NCBI RefSeq assembly: GCF_029891735.1
Contig: NZ_JANQDH010000039.1
Span: 1-54,662 of the forward strand
DNA: 54,662 bases
Direction: 5' to 3'
Source: Chrysosporum bergii ANA360D
GTDB taxonomy: Bacteria > Cyanobacteriota > Cyanobacteriia > Cyanobacteriales > Nostocaceae
Shown: positions 7,931 through 16,431 of the stretch, piece by piece
How positions within the stretch are numbered: position 1 is the first letter of the stretch
Layout: the number at the start of each line of letters is the position of its first letter
Program-made: the position numbers and the translations under genes
Notes under the pieces: generated by a model
Database searches by the model: none
The model's input: only the letters and a program-made list of their open reading frames with translations
Told to the model about the DNA's origin: nothing

Positions 7931-10126
7931 ATGAGTAAGCAAATAGTAAAATATTTTGTCAAGTGTCCTAGAAAACTGAAACAAAAGCTTGTCCGAGAAT
8001 ATAGGGAATTGATTACAGCTTTTATTGTGACAGTTTGTATCTTGATGCTCCGATCTGTGGGATTATTACAATCTTTAGAGTTAGCAGGCTTAGATCAATT
8101 ATTTCACTTACGTCTAAATGATTCACCTGATAGTAGTATAACTATTGTAGCCATTGATGAGGCTTCTTTAAAGCAAATAGGTTCCTGGCCAATTCCAGAT
8201 GATGATATTGCCGATTTATTACAAAAAATACAAGTGCATCAACCCCGCGCTATTGGTTTAGATATCTACCGTAATTTACCGGTGAAGTCTGGTTATGAAA
8301 AACTGGTAGCAGCTTATAAATCAATGCCCAACTTAATTGGGAATAAACTATTGGCAAATAATCAAAGTGTTAGTGTTTCACCTCCACCGGAGATGAATGA
8401 TCACCAAGTGGGTTTTAATAATGTGTTATATGATCCTGATGGCAAAGTACGTCGTAGCTTGCTGTATTGGCACGTTGGTGAGGAAGTACACGAAAGTTTT
8501 GCTTTGAAGTTGGCTTTATTGTATTTACAATCTGAAGGTATTACTCCCCAAAAAGCAGCTAATAAATCTGAATATTTACAGTTGGGTAAGGCAGTTTTTA
8601 CCCGCTTTGAAGCTAATGATGGTGCTTATGTGAGAGCGGATGCTAAAGGCTACCAAATTTTGTCTAATTTTCCTAAACCAGGCTGTCACAGTTTATTAAA
8701 ATACTGTGGTTATGCTCAGGTGAATATGAGGGATGTGCTAGAAAATAAGGTGGCAAAAAACTTGATTCGCGATCGCATTGTACTGATTGGTTCTACTGCT
8801 CCTAGTATCCAAGATTTTGTATTTATTCCTTATTCTAGTAGTTTGATTGGTACAGCCGAGCCTATTCCTGGTATCCAACTACAAGCTTATTTTATTCATG
8901 AGTTAATCTCAGCAGCTTTACAAGGAAGACCTTTACTTAAAGTTTGGTGTGATAAATGGGAATATTTATGGATTTTTGCTTGGTCTTATCTGGGTTCTCT
9001 GATCACATGGCGGGTTAGATCGCCGATGAAAAGCATTTTTAGTATTTTACTATCTTACTTAGTGCTGATTATATTTTCTTACTTGGCTTTTTTGTTGGGT
9101 TGGTGGATACCAATTATCCCTGCATTAATAACCTTTGCTGCTTCGGCTATTTGGATTACTTCTCATATTGCCTATAGACAAGAAGAATTAAAACGTTCTA
9201 AAGAATTTTTACAACAGGTGATTAACACAATTGCTGATCCGGTATTTGTGAAAAATGAACAATATAAATGGATGGTTTTAAATGACGCCTATTGTCAGTT
9301 AATCGGTTATCCCGATACTATATTAATTGAAAAATCAGAATATGACTTTTTTCCTCAACATGAGGCGAATTTATTTCGCCAACAAGATCAGCTGGTATTT
9401 CAAACCCAGCACCCCCAGGAAAATGAAGAAGAATTTACTGATTCCACTGGTACTACTCATGTAATTGCCACTAAGCGATCGCTGCACAAAGACGCTGCTG
9501 GTAATTTCTTTTTGGTGGGGGTCATCCGCGATATTACCCAGCGTAAGTTAAGGGAAGAACACTTGAAGCGCACTGCTGATGAGTTATTCCGCTCTCATCA
9601 TGAATTAAAACTTCAGGAAGACCATTGGCGTTATCTGGCTGATCATGATCCTTTAACAGGTTTGAGTAATCGGAAATTTTTTGCAGAACAACTCCAAGAA
9701 TCGTTACTTTGGGCAAAAAATCATAATTTGTTACTGGGACTGCTATTTATTGACTTAGATGGCTTTAAGGAAATCAATGATAGTTTAGGACACGACATGG
9801 GCGATCGCTTGCTAATATCCATTGCTGAACGACTGACCAAAACTTTACGCCATAACGACACTGTGTGCCGATTAGGAGGCGATGAATTTACAGTAATTTT
9901 ACGCTCAATTTCTCACTTGGAGGCAGCAGCTAAAATCGCTGAAAAAATTTTAGCCAGCATTAATTATCCAATTGTTTTGGAGGGATGTACTGCTAGGGTT
10001 TCTGCCAGTATTGGTATTAGCGTTTATCCCCTCAGTAGTCAAGATGCTGAAACACTGATCAGACAAGCTGATGCGGCTATGTACCGCGCCAAGCATCTGG
10101 GTAAAAATTGTTATGAATTTGCCTGA
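7931..10126 (+). CDS. CHASE2-PAS-GGDEF diguanylate cyclase
   Basis: A 731-residue membrane sensor predicted to make cyclic di-GMP. One transmembrane segment (about residues 28-48) precedes an extracytoplasmic CHASE2 domain (about 50-330). About three further membrane helices follow (340-420), then a PAS domain (about 430-540, FLQQVINTIADPVFVKN) and a GGDEF domain (about 570-731). The active-site signature is intact as LGGDEF (about 648-653). An RxxD inhibitory I-site (RHND) lies upstream of it, so product feedback is expected. There is no EAL domain. The signal sensed by CHASE2 is unknown. A small exported-peptide gene follows 34 bp downstream. Confidence 0.92.
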   Translation: MSKQIVKYFVKCPRKLKQKLVREYRELITAFIVTVCILMLRSVGLLQSLELAGLDQLFHLRLNDSPDSSITIVAIDEASLKQIGSWPIPDDDIADLLQKIQVHQPRAIGLDIYRNLPVKSGYEKLVAAYKSMPNLIGNKLLANNQSVSVSPPPEMNDHQVGFNNVLYDPDGKVRRSLLYWHVGEEVHESFALKLALLYLQSEGITPQKAANKSEYLQLGKAVFTRFEANDGAYVRADAKGYQILSNFPKPGCHSLLKYCGYAQVNMRDVLENKVAKNLIRDRIVLIGSTAPSIQDFVFIPYSSSLIGTAEPIPGIQLQAYFIHELISAALQGRPLLKVWCDKWEYLWIFAWSYLGSLITWRVRSPMKSIFSILLSYLVLIIFSYLAFLLGWWIPIIPALITFAASAIWITSHIAYRQEELKRSKEFLQQVINTIADPVFVKNEQYKWMVLNDAYCQLIGYPDTILIEKSEYDFFPQHEANLFRQQDQLVFQTQHPQENEEEFTDSTGTTHVIATKRSLHKDAAGNFFLVGVIRDITQRKLREEHLKRTADELFRSHHELKLQEDHWRYLADHDPLTGLSNRKFFAEQLQESLLWAKNHNLLLGLLFIDLDGFKEINDSLGHDMGDRLLISIAERLTKTLRHNDTVCRLGGDEFTVILRSISHLEAAAKIAEKILASINYPIVLEGCTARVSASIGISVYPLSSQDAETLIRQADAAMYRAKHLGKNCYEFA

Positions 10127-10160
10127 AAGATATTATGTATATTTAATTACCCTAATCTTT

Positions 10161-10379
10161 ATGAAAGCTGTTATATTTTGTATCAATATTTGTTTAATCA
10201 TCAGTCCAAAAATAGCTGCTGCCATAGTCAGCCTTGATGCTGTCACGTTTGATGAATTGAATTCCAGTGGCAGTATAAGTTTAACCAACAATAGAGTTAA
10301 TTATCAGGATTTCCAAGAAATATATGTTCCGCCAAATAATGGGGGTCCTGACAGTAAAAATGGTAGTGGTACTCGTTGA
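10161..10379 (+). CDS. Small exported protein next to CHASE2 gene
   Basis: A 72-residue frame beginning MKAVIFCINICLIISP with a hydrophobic signal-peptide-like N-terminus ending near AAA. The C-terminus, VPPNNGGPDSKNGSGTR, is Gly/Pro-rich and resembles the PPNRGAP...GGGTR pattern in cyanobacterial DUF928-type exported proteins, which often neighbour CHASE2 genes. It follows the cyclase by 34 bp and could be co-transcribed. No enzyme domain is visible. Its reality rests on the signal peptide, the conserved-looking tail and the context. Confidence 0.55.
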   Translation: MKAVIFCINICLIISPKIAAAIVSLDAVTFDELNSSGSISLTNNRVNYQDFQEIYVPPNNGGPDSKNGSGTR

Positions 10380-10423
10380 CATAACATTTTTTAAACACGT
10401 GAGATACAAATGTAAATGATCTC

Positions 10424-10508
10424 TTGTAGCGCGAGCATCTTGCTTGCTGATAACAAAACCCTTCGCTGCTTAATACAGTTACGCTAATTATGTACCTCAC
10501 TCTGGCTA
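10424..10508 (+). repeat. Dispersed intergenic repeat, copy A
   Basis: Begins TTGTAGCGCGAGCATCTTGC and continues with TTGCTGATAACA, a divergent centre, then ATGTACCTCACTC. It shares its order of motifs with 16276-16336 and 39406-39466. The core GCGAGCATC.TGCTTGC is an imperfect palindrome. It overlaps the last codons of nadB at its right edge. Confidence 0.6.
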
Positions 10509-12244
10509 AAAATGTCTAGTTTTTCCGGACCGGAGATTTCTGCCATTGAGACTTTTTGTACTATGGTGTGAACTTGCCAATTGGGGTCTGGCTGGGGGTA
10601 GTCTAGCCGGTAATGTCCGCCACGGCTTTCGGTTCTAAAAGCTGCGCTGTTGAGAATTAAATAAGCCACATCTAGTAAATTTCGGGTTTCTGCCCACAGT
10701 CGTACTTGCCGTTCTACATCTGGTATATCTAAAGTCGCTGGTTCTTTAGGACTTAAAGAGAATAAAAATTGACTTAAGGGCAAGGCAGCAAAATCTTCTT
10801 GCCAAGATGCTACGGTAGCGATGGCATCTGCTAAACCTGACTGTTCTCGACAAATACCTGCACTTTGCCAAACCAATGGTGGTAATTTTTCTCTAATTGT
10901 TTCTAAATCTGTTTTTTGGCTTTGCCATGCGCTGATATCGGCGCTAAATTTTCTGGATGGCAGTGTGCGTAATTGTGGGGATGGTGTGACATTGGTTAAA
11001 TTAATATTAGCCATTTGCGCGCCAAACACAATACACTCCAGTAGAGAGTTACTTGCTAAACGATTAGCCCCATGAACTCCCGTACTGGCATTTTCTCCCA
11101 CTGCGTATAAACCCGCAATGTTGGTGTGATTCATTAAATCAGTGGCAATACCACCCATCCAGTAATGAGCAGCCGGGGCTACGGGAATGCGGTCATGGAA
11201 GACATCAATACCCCAATGTTGACAAACTTTAACAATGTTGGGAAAGCGATGACTAATTTTTTCTGGGGGGATGGGGCGCATATCTAGCCAAACATGGGCT
11301 GTGGCAAGATCAATGGCTGTGTGTTTGAGGTGGCTGAAAATAGCTCTACTAACTACATCCCTAGGTGCTAGTTCACCAGCAGGATGATAATCAAAGGCAA
11401 AACGTCGTCCTGTGTCATCTACAAGGTGTGCGCCTTCGCCACGTACAGCTTCACTAATGAGAAAGTGATCTGCTCCGGGTTTAGTCAGGGAAGTAGGGTG
11501 AAATTGCACAAATTCCAAATCTCGGAGAATAGCCCCGGCTCGATAGGCCATGGCTACCCCGTCTCCTGTACTGACAGCTGGGTTGGTGGTTTGGGCAAAT
11601 ACCTGACCTCCTCCTCCTGTTGCTAAAACCACCGCAGCAGCTTTGATCCATGTGATTTTACCTTGATAAAATAGGCTAATTCCTTGACATCTTGGGGTTT
11701 CGGGTTCTAGCCACAGATTCAAAGCCAAGGCTTGCTGGATGACTTGAATGTTTTGGCGGCGCAATACTTGCGCTGTGAGGGTGGTGGTCACTTCCCTACC
11801 CGTGGTGTCAGCAGTGTGCAGGACACGATGACGAGAGTGAGCGGCTTCTAAGGTTAAAGCTAAACTTTGACCATGACGGTCAAAAGCTACTCCCAAGTTA
11901 AGGAGGGATTGAATACACTGGGGGGCTTGTTGGGCAAGGAATTCTACGGCCGGGCGATCGCACAAGCCCGCTCCTGCTTGCAATGTGTCCTCAATATGCA
12001 ATGAGGGGGAGTCTTCTGGAGCAATGGCCGCAGCAATGCCTCCTTGAGCCCAGTCACTGGCGGATAAAGACAGAGTTTCTTTTGTAATTAAGCCGACTCG
12101 CAGGTTTTCTGGTAAACACAGGGCTGTGTACAGTCCAGCAGCGCCGGCACCGATTACTAAAACATCAAATTCGCTAGGAATGTCAAACAATTTTGGATTT
12201 TGGATTTTGGGTTTGGGATTTTGGACAAGGGGATTATGCCCCAT
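10484..12244 (-). CDS. nadB: L-aspartate oxidase
   Basis: A 586-residue FAD flavoprotein catalysing the first step of de novo NAD synthesis, L-aspartate to iminoaspartate. The N-terminal dinucleotide fold reads VLVIGAGAAGLYTALCL. The substrate-domain segments EFVQFHPTSL, RGEGAHLV and PRDVVSRAIF are intact, and the C-terminal helical domain is complete. The first 18 residues (MGHNPLVQNPKPKIQNPK) are encoded by a heptanucleotide repeat. The TTG at 12190 (LFDIPSEFDVLV), closer to family N-termini, is an alternative start. nadA and nadC are not in the window. Confidence 0.9.
   Translation of the reverse strand: MGHNPLVQNPKPKIQNPKLFDIPSEFDVLVIGAGAAGLYTALCLPENLRVGLITKETLSLSASDWAQGGIAAAIAPEDSPSLHIEDTLQAGAGLCDRPAVEFLAQQAPQCIQSLLNLGVAFDRHGQSLALTLEAAHSRHRVLHTADTTGREVTTTLTAQVLRRQNIQVIQQALALNLWLEPETPRCQGISLFYQGKITWIKAAAVVLATGGGGQVFAQTTNPAVSTGDGVAMAYRAGAILRDLEFVQFHPTSLTKPGADHFLISEAVRGEGAHLVDDTGRRFAFDYHPAGELAPRDVVSRAIFSHLKHTAIDLATAHVWLDMRPIPPEKISHRFPNIVKVCQHWGIDVFHDRIPVAPAAHYWMGGIATDLMNHTNIAGLYAVGENASTGVHGANRLASNSLLECIVFGAQMANINLTNVTPSPQLRTLPSRKFSADISAWQSQKTDLETIREKLPPLVWQSAGICREQSGLADAIATVASWQEDFAALPLSQFLFSLSPKEPATLDIPDVERQVRLWAETRNLLDVAYLILNSAAFRTESRGGHYRLDYPQPDPNWQVHTIVQKVSMAEISGPEKLDIFSQSEVHN
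12191..12225. repeat. Heptanucleotide short tandem repeat (STRR)
   Basis: About five degenerate copies of a TTTTGGA/TTTTGGG-type heptamer in tandem. Such short tandemly repeated repetitive sequences are characteristic of heterocystous cyanobacteria. Here it lies inside the 5' end of the nadB frame and encodes a low-complexity Pro/Lys/Gln/Asn tail. Confidence 0.65.
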
Positions 12245-12258
12245 GCCCCATTTTTTAG

Positions 12259-12688
12259 CTATCTGTAGATACCATTGTTAAAGCGATCATCGCCCTCAAT
12301 GAAGGCAGTAGTTGGGTCGGTAACAGCAAAGTTTCCTAAGTTACTTTGCAAAATTTCTATTTGGCGATCGCTTAATCCCGGTATGTTCAATACATCCTCT
12401 ACTTCTTTGTATGGAGCATTTAGAATGATTTTTCTAGCTAGAGTGGGGTATAGCCCTGGGTACTGTTGAAAAGCTCGCACGTTGGTATTATTCAAGTCTA
12501 TTTTTTTTACCAAATTCTGTTCCTAATTTAGCGTCTGCACTGTTCTGGAGGGAAATTGCCAAAATTGGGACTTTTTGCCAAGTTAGGCTATTGATATTGG
12601 CTGCTGTGGCTATGTGATTTGTTCCCAGCCATCCCCAGGAACCGAGCAACAAGCTAAATACTGTTAATAAACGCATCAATGTTTTCAC
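12259..12688 (-). pseudogene. psbU: Photosystem II extrinsic protein PsbU, frameshifted
   Basis: PsbU (12-kDa) stabilises the oxygen-evolving Mn cluster on the lumenal side of PSII. Residues 1-59 read in one frame (12688 leftward), with a signal peptide MKTLMRLLTVFSLLLGSWGW, then [10 protein letters not shown]. The rest ([19 protein letters not shown] through NNGIYR) is in the next frame. The break is at an A8 run on the coding strand (12501-12508). Seven A's would restore a PsbU of about 140 residues with its helix-hairpin-helix DNA-polymerase-like fold. It could be a real frameshift, a sequencing homopolymer error, or a site of transcriptional slippage. Confidence 0.85.
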
Positions 12689-12890
12689 GATTTTTCTCCC
12701 TTGTTCATCAAACTGAAATCACGACCTTAACCTAAATCTTTAACAATACTATCAACTCTGAGGTCAATTTAGACGCACGAGCTAAAGTACATTGGTTTTG
12801 GACTCCTATTTGGTTTTTGAACAACACTTTTTACACCTTATTGATTTTTTTGCCTGTTCCCTGTTCCCTGCCTTTACGAGTAATTACTTT

Positions 12891-13670
12891 TTAGGCTGCA
12901 CTTGCAGCTATGAAAAATAGGGTATCTACCAAAATTGTACTTAACACCGCTCCGATAAAAGCGTACCAATGTTTTGATTTTGTACGTAAAGGTAAAACTC
13001 CTGCTGTTAAGAGCAATATAGCTAAAACTACTGCCCAGCCTTCTCCCCAAGGGGTTTGTACCTGGATTAAAGCAGATTGTAAAATTGGTGATACATTAGC
13101 AGGTTCAACCTGCATAACTTGCCGCCAATAGGGCATTAAGTCTACTATATAAAAATATACATCTGTTAACACCGTACCCAGTAAGGAGCCTAAATAAAAC
13201 CAGTTACCAACTTTGCCCCAATTCCTGAGTAAACACCAACAAGCAAATGGTAGACCAATAGACTCTACTGGTAAATGCCAGAGGGGTTCCCAACGCAGCC
13301 AACCCCAGTAAATTGCTCCTGCTAACCAACTCCAGCTAAAGCCAAACAGCAAATCTCCCCAGGTATAAGTTTGAGGGCGTGACATTAAGCTAAAACTCAG
13401 CCATAGCCAAAATCCTGTACTGGCTACACTGATAATTGGTAGCGATCGCACCAAGGGCGCTTCTATAAATACTGGTACTGATACTAATAACACAGCTGCT
13501 GCAAATACTAACCAAATTTCCCCCACAGCAGTAGATATGGCTATGGGAGGAGATAGGGAAAGTGTAGATTCTAATTCCCTGATGTTCTTCGACTCAAATT
13601 CTCTTGCGGCTAAATCAGTATTAATCACGGTGGTAGAAGTGGTGTAGGAAGACAAAATGTTGTTAATCAA
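12891..13670 (-). CDS. DUF3120 membrane protein
   Basis: A 259-residue integral membrane protein matching the cyanobacterial DUF3120 family. About six to seven hydrophobic helices follow a 45-residue soluble N-terminus. Recognisable segments are VPVFIEAPLVR, GDLLFGFSWSWLAGAIYWGW and LTDVYFYIVDLMPYWRQVMQ. The function is unknown. The family is largely restricted to cyanobacteria and plastid-bearing lineages, which is consistent with a role in photosynthetic membranes, but this is inference. It is transcribed divergently from uppP. Confidence 0.8.
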   Translation of the reverse strand: MINNILSSYTTSTTVINTDLAAREFESKNIRELESTLSLSPPIAISTAVGEIWLVFAAAVLLVSVPVFIEAPLVRSLPIISVASTGFWLWLSFSLMSRPQTYTWGDLLFGFSWSWLAGAIYWGWLRWEPLWHLPVESIGLPFACWCLLRNWGKVGNWFYLGSLLGTVLTDVYFYIVDLMPYWRQVMQVEPANVSPILQSALIQVQTPWGEGWAVVLAILLLTAGVLPLRTKSKHWYAFIGAVLSTILVDTLFFIAASAA

Positions 13671-13731
13671 GGTTTTTTTGGGTTTTTAATTTTTGTTACT
13701 AAACTTTATATTATTTAAGGTATCACATTTC

Positions 13732-13759
13732 AAATGCCCCCCCAGGGCATTTTTATTTT
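13732..13759 (+). terminator. Terminator-like hairpin upstream of uppP
   Basis: A perfect 8-bp stem AAATGCCC/GGGCATTT with a 5-nt loop (CCCCA), followed by TTATTTT. It sits in the divergent DUF3120-uppP gap, where no upstream rightward gene needs terminating. It could end a short RNA or act as an attenuator in the uppP leader. Confidence 0.5.
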
Positions 13760-13894
13760 ACTGAGTTTTTGCCTAAAGTGGTGACTAAAATAAAAAAATT
13801 CTTGATCTGTACCAAACCGGTACTTTCTGGGGGGATTTTCCTGGAAGGTGATCCAGAGGGCTGTTTGTGTAATTGGTTGTAGCAGGTAAAATAA

Positions 13895-14860
13895 ATGGCT
13901 TTATCGAAACGTCAATGCTTTATAATGTTAAGTGCAGCATCTGCCATTTGCTCAGTTGCAATATTTCCGACAAAAGTTTTCAGTAGCCCAGGTAATCCAG
14001 GTTTAGAAGAAGTACAGCAACAAATGAATATCTTGCAGGCTATTTTTTTAGGCTTTGTTCAGGGTATGACTGAATTTCTCCCCATCAGCAGTTCAGCACA
14101 TTTAAAAGTTGTACCCGTAGCATTGGGTTGGGGTGATCCGGGAGTAGCTTTTACAGCCATTGTTCAGCTGGGGAGTATTATCGCCGTGCTGTGGTATTTC
14201 TGGGATGACATGAGGCAAATTATCAAGGGCGCAATTAAAGCCATTACTCAGAAAGACTACGACAGCCATGACTTTCAGCTATTTCTGGGAATTATTTTGG
14301 GAACAATACCGATAGTGGTGTTTGGATTGTTAATTAAAAGATTTATTCCAGATTATGATAGTTCACCCTTAAGAAGCTTAGTAGCCATTGCCATTGCTTC
14401 TATATTGATGTCGTTATTATTGGGATTGGCAGAAAAACTCGGTAAGCGTCAACGAAACTTTGAGCATCTCAGCCTTAAAGATGGGCTGTGGATGGGTTTA
14501 GCTCAATCATTGGCATTAATTCCTGGGGTATCCCGTTCAGGTTCTACCATCACCGGGGGATTATTTATGAGCTTAGAACGGGAAACTGCGGCCAGATTTT
14601 CGTTCTTGTTAGGAATTCCCGCCATCACTATGGCTGGATTAGTAGAATTAAAAGATTTTTTAGAAATAGGTGTGGGTAATGTGGCTATGGTTCCTATGGT
14701 TGTGGGAGTAATTTCATCCGGGATATTTTCATATATAGCGATCGCTGGTTTGATACAATTTTTGAAAACCAAAAGCACTTGGGTGTTTATTTGGTATCGT
14801 CTCATATTTGGTGTGGTCATCTTGGCGGCCATCAGCGCCGGTTTGTTGAAAAATAGTTAA
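13895..14860 (+). CDS. uppP: Undecaprenyl-diphosphatase
   Basis: A 321-residue integral membrane phosphatase (BacA/UppP family) that recycles undecaprenyl pyrophosphate for peptidoglycan and polysaccharide export. The two catalytic consensus regions are present: GMTEFLPISSSAHL (about residues 56-69) and PGVSRSGSTITGG (about 212-224). About eight helices are predicted. Compared with E. coli UppP it has a roughly 44-residue N-terminal extension with its own hydrophobic segment, which is common in cyanobacterial members. An internal ATG (MNILQAIFLG) would give the short form. Confidence 0.93.
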   Translation: MALSKRQCFIMLSAASAICSVAIFPTKVFSSPGNPGLEEVQQQMNILQAIFLGFVQGMTEFLPISSSAHLKVVPVALGWGDPGVAFTAIVQLGSIIAVLWYFWDDMRQIIKGAIKAITQKDYDSHDFQLFLGIILGTIPIVVFGLLIKRFIPDYDSSPLRSLVAIAIASILMSLLLGLAEKLGKRQRNFEHLSLKDGLWMGLAQSLALIPGVSRSGSTITGGLFMSLERETAARFSFLLGIPAITMAGLVELKDFLEIGVGNVAMVPMVVGVISSGIFSYIAIAGLIQFLKTKSTWVFIWYRLIFGVVILAAISAGLLKNS

Positions 14861-14894
14861 TAGTCAAGCAACTAAAATCTAAAATTCCCTTATT

Positions 14895-16235
14895 ATGTCT
14901 ACCATCCATCCTGCCCAAATTACTAAAGTATTACCGGATTCCATCGCCGCAGAAATTGGCTTTGAGTCTGGGGATGCCATAGTTGCTATCAACAGCACAA
15001 AGCCCCGCGATTTAATTGATTATCAATTTTTATGTGCTGATGAATTTCTGGAATTAGAAGTTTTAGACAGGAATGGTAAAACTCATCACATTGAAATTGA
15101 AAAAGATTATGATGAAGACCTAGGGCTAGAATTTGCCACGGCTTTATTTGATGGTTTAATTCAATGTAATAACCGTTGTCCATTTTGCTTTATTGACCAG
15201 CAACCACCCGGTAAGCGTTCCAGCTTGTACTTAAAAGATGATGATTACCGTCTCAGCTTTTTATATGGTTCCTACTTAACTCTAACTAATTTGTCAGAGA
15301 AAGAATGGCAGCGCATTGAACAAATGCGCCTCTCTCCTTTGTTTGTTTCTGTTCATGCTACGGAACCGGAAATTAGAATTAGATTGCTAAAAAATCAGCG
15401 TGCTGGACAAATTTTCTCACAAATTAAATGGTTCCAAGACCGGAGATTGCAAATTCACGCCCAAGTAGTGGTTTGTCCTGGTATTAATGATGGTCAACAC
15501 CTAGAACGAACCCTCCAGGATTTAGCGTTTTTCCATAGTGGGGAAATACCTGCTGTTGCATCAGTGGCGGTGGTGCCAGTGGGTTTGACAAAATTTCGCC
15601 CACCAGAAGATGAACTCATCCCTGTAACCAGGGAAAAAGCTCAAGAAGTAATTTCCCAAGTGCAAAGCATCTCCCAACAATTTCGCCAAAAATTCGCTTC
15701 TCGTTTTGCTTGGTTAGCTGATGAATGGTTTTTGATTGCAGGTGAAGAATTGCCCACAGAGGCGGAATATGAAGAATATCCGCAAATTGATAATGGTGTC
15801 GGTTCTATTCGTTTATTTATTAAGCAGTTTACATCTATGGCCGCAGAATTGTTACCCGCCAAGCTGGATGAACCGAGAAAACTAACTTGGGTGGTTGGTA
15901 ATGCAGTGGAAAAGGCATTTCAACCCATTGTGCAACGCTTAAATCAAGTTGAGGGTTTAGAAGTAAATATGCAGGCTTTATGTAGTGATTACTGGGGTCA
16001 AAATATTACTGTTACTGGGTTAATTACAGGTCATGATTTACTTCTCAATCTCCATGGGAAAGATTTAGGCGGGGGAATTTTGCTGCCAAAAGTGATGCTT
16101 AAACATGGGGAATTAGTGTTTTTAGATGATATGAGCTTGGCAGAGGTAGCTGGTAAACTGAATACAGAAATATTCCCAGTTTCTGGTATTGAAGAACTGA
16201 TCAATACTTGTATTACTGGAGTTGTTTTGGCTTAG
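14895..16235 (+). CDS. PDZ-radical SAM protein (DUF512, TIGR03279-type)
   Basis: A 446-residue protein with an N-terminal PDZ-like domain (ITKVLPDSIAAEIGFESGD, residues about 8-60), a cysteine triad CNNRCPFCF (about 91-99) typical of radical SAM enzymes, and a C-terminal DUF512 region. It matches the cyanobacteria-associated family described as putative FeS-containing radical SAM proteins. No substrate is known. It starts 34 bp after uppP on the same strand and may be co-transcribed. All three cluster cysteines are present. Confidence 0.85.
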   Translation: MSTIHPAQITKVLPDSIAAEIGFESGDAIVAINSTKPRDLIDYQFLCADEFLELEVLDRNGKTHHIEIEKDYDEDLGLEFATALFDGLIQCNNRCPFCFIDQQPPGKRSSLYLKDDDYRLSFLYGSYLTLTNLSEKEWQRIEQMRLSPLFVSVHATEPEIRIRLLKNQRAGQIFSQIKWFQDRRLQIHAQVVVCPGINDGQHLERTLQDLAFFHSGEIPAVASVAVVPVGLTKFRPPEDELIPVTREKAQEVISQVQSISQQFRQKFASRFAWLADEWFLIAGEELPTEAEYEEYPQIDNGVGSIRLFIKQFTSMAAELLPAKLDEPRKLTWVVGNAVEKAFQPIVQRLNQVEGLEVNMQALCSDYWGQNITVTGLITGHDLLLNLHGKDLGGGILLPKVMLKHGELVFLDDMSLAEVAGKLNTEIFPVSGIEELINTCITGVVLA

Positions 16236-16275
16236 TTGGCAAATATCAGTTATTTCTCGACGGTACTGTGATCGT

Positions 16276-16336
16276 CTTGTAACACAAGCATCCTGCTTGT
16301 TAATGATGTACCTTACTAAGCAGCGAAAACAGCTAT
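16276..16336 (+). repeat. Dispersed intergenic repeat, copy B
   Basis: Reads TTGTAACACAAGCATCCTGC, then TTGTTAATGATGTACC and AGCGAAAACAGCTATAG. It matches the copies at 10424 and 39406 in motif order. The core palindrome keeps compensatory-looking changes (ACAAGCATCCTGCTTGT), so pairing appears to be maintained. Confidence 0.6.
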
Positions 16337-16353
16337 AGCAAGGGATGAATAGG

Positions 16354-16381
16354 TTGAAGCGTTTACGCCGGGGAGTGTCAA
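16354..16381 (+). repeat. Fragment of TnpB-element terminal motif
   Basis: GAAGCGTTTACGCCGGGGAG followed by TGTCAA resembles the reverse complement of the GACACTCCCC-type ends at 6274 and 7506, with a short hairpin (GCGTTTACGC). It is only a short fragment, and its origin is uncertain. Confidence 0.35.
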
Positions 16382-16431
16382 GAAGATGATAAATAAAAGA
16401 AAGTGAGTCAATCGTAACTGAGGAGTGAGTA

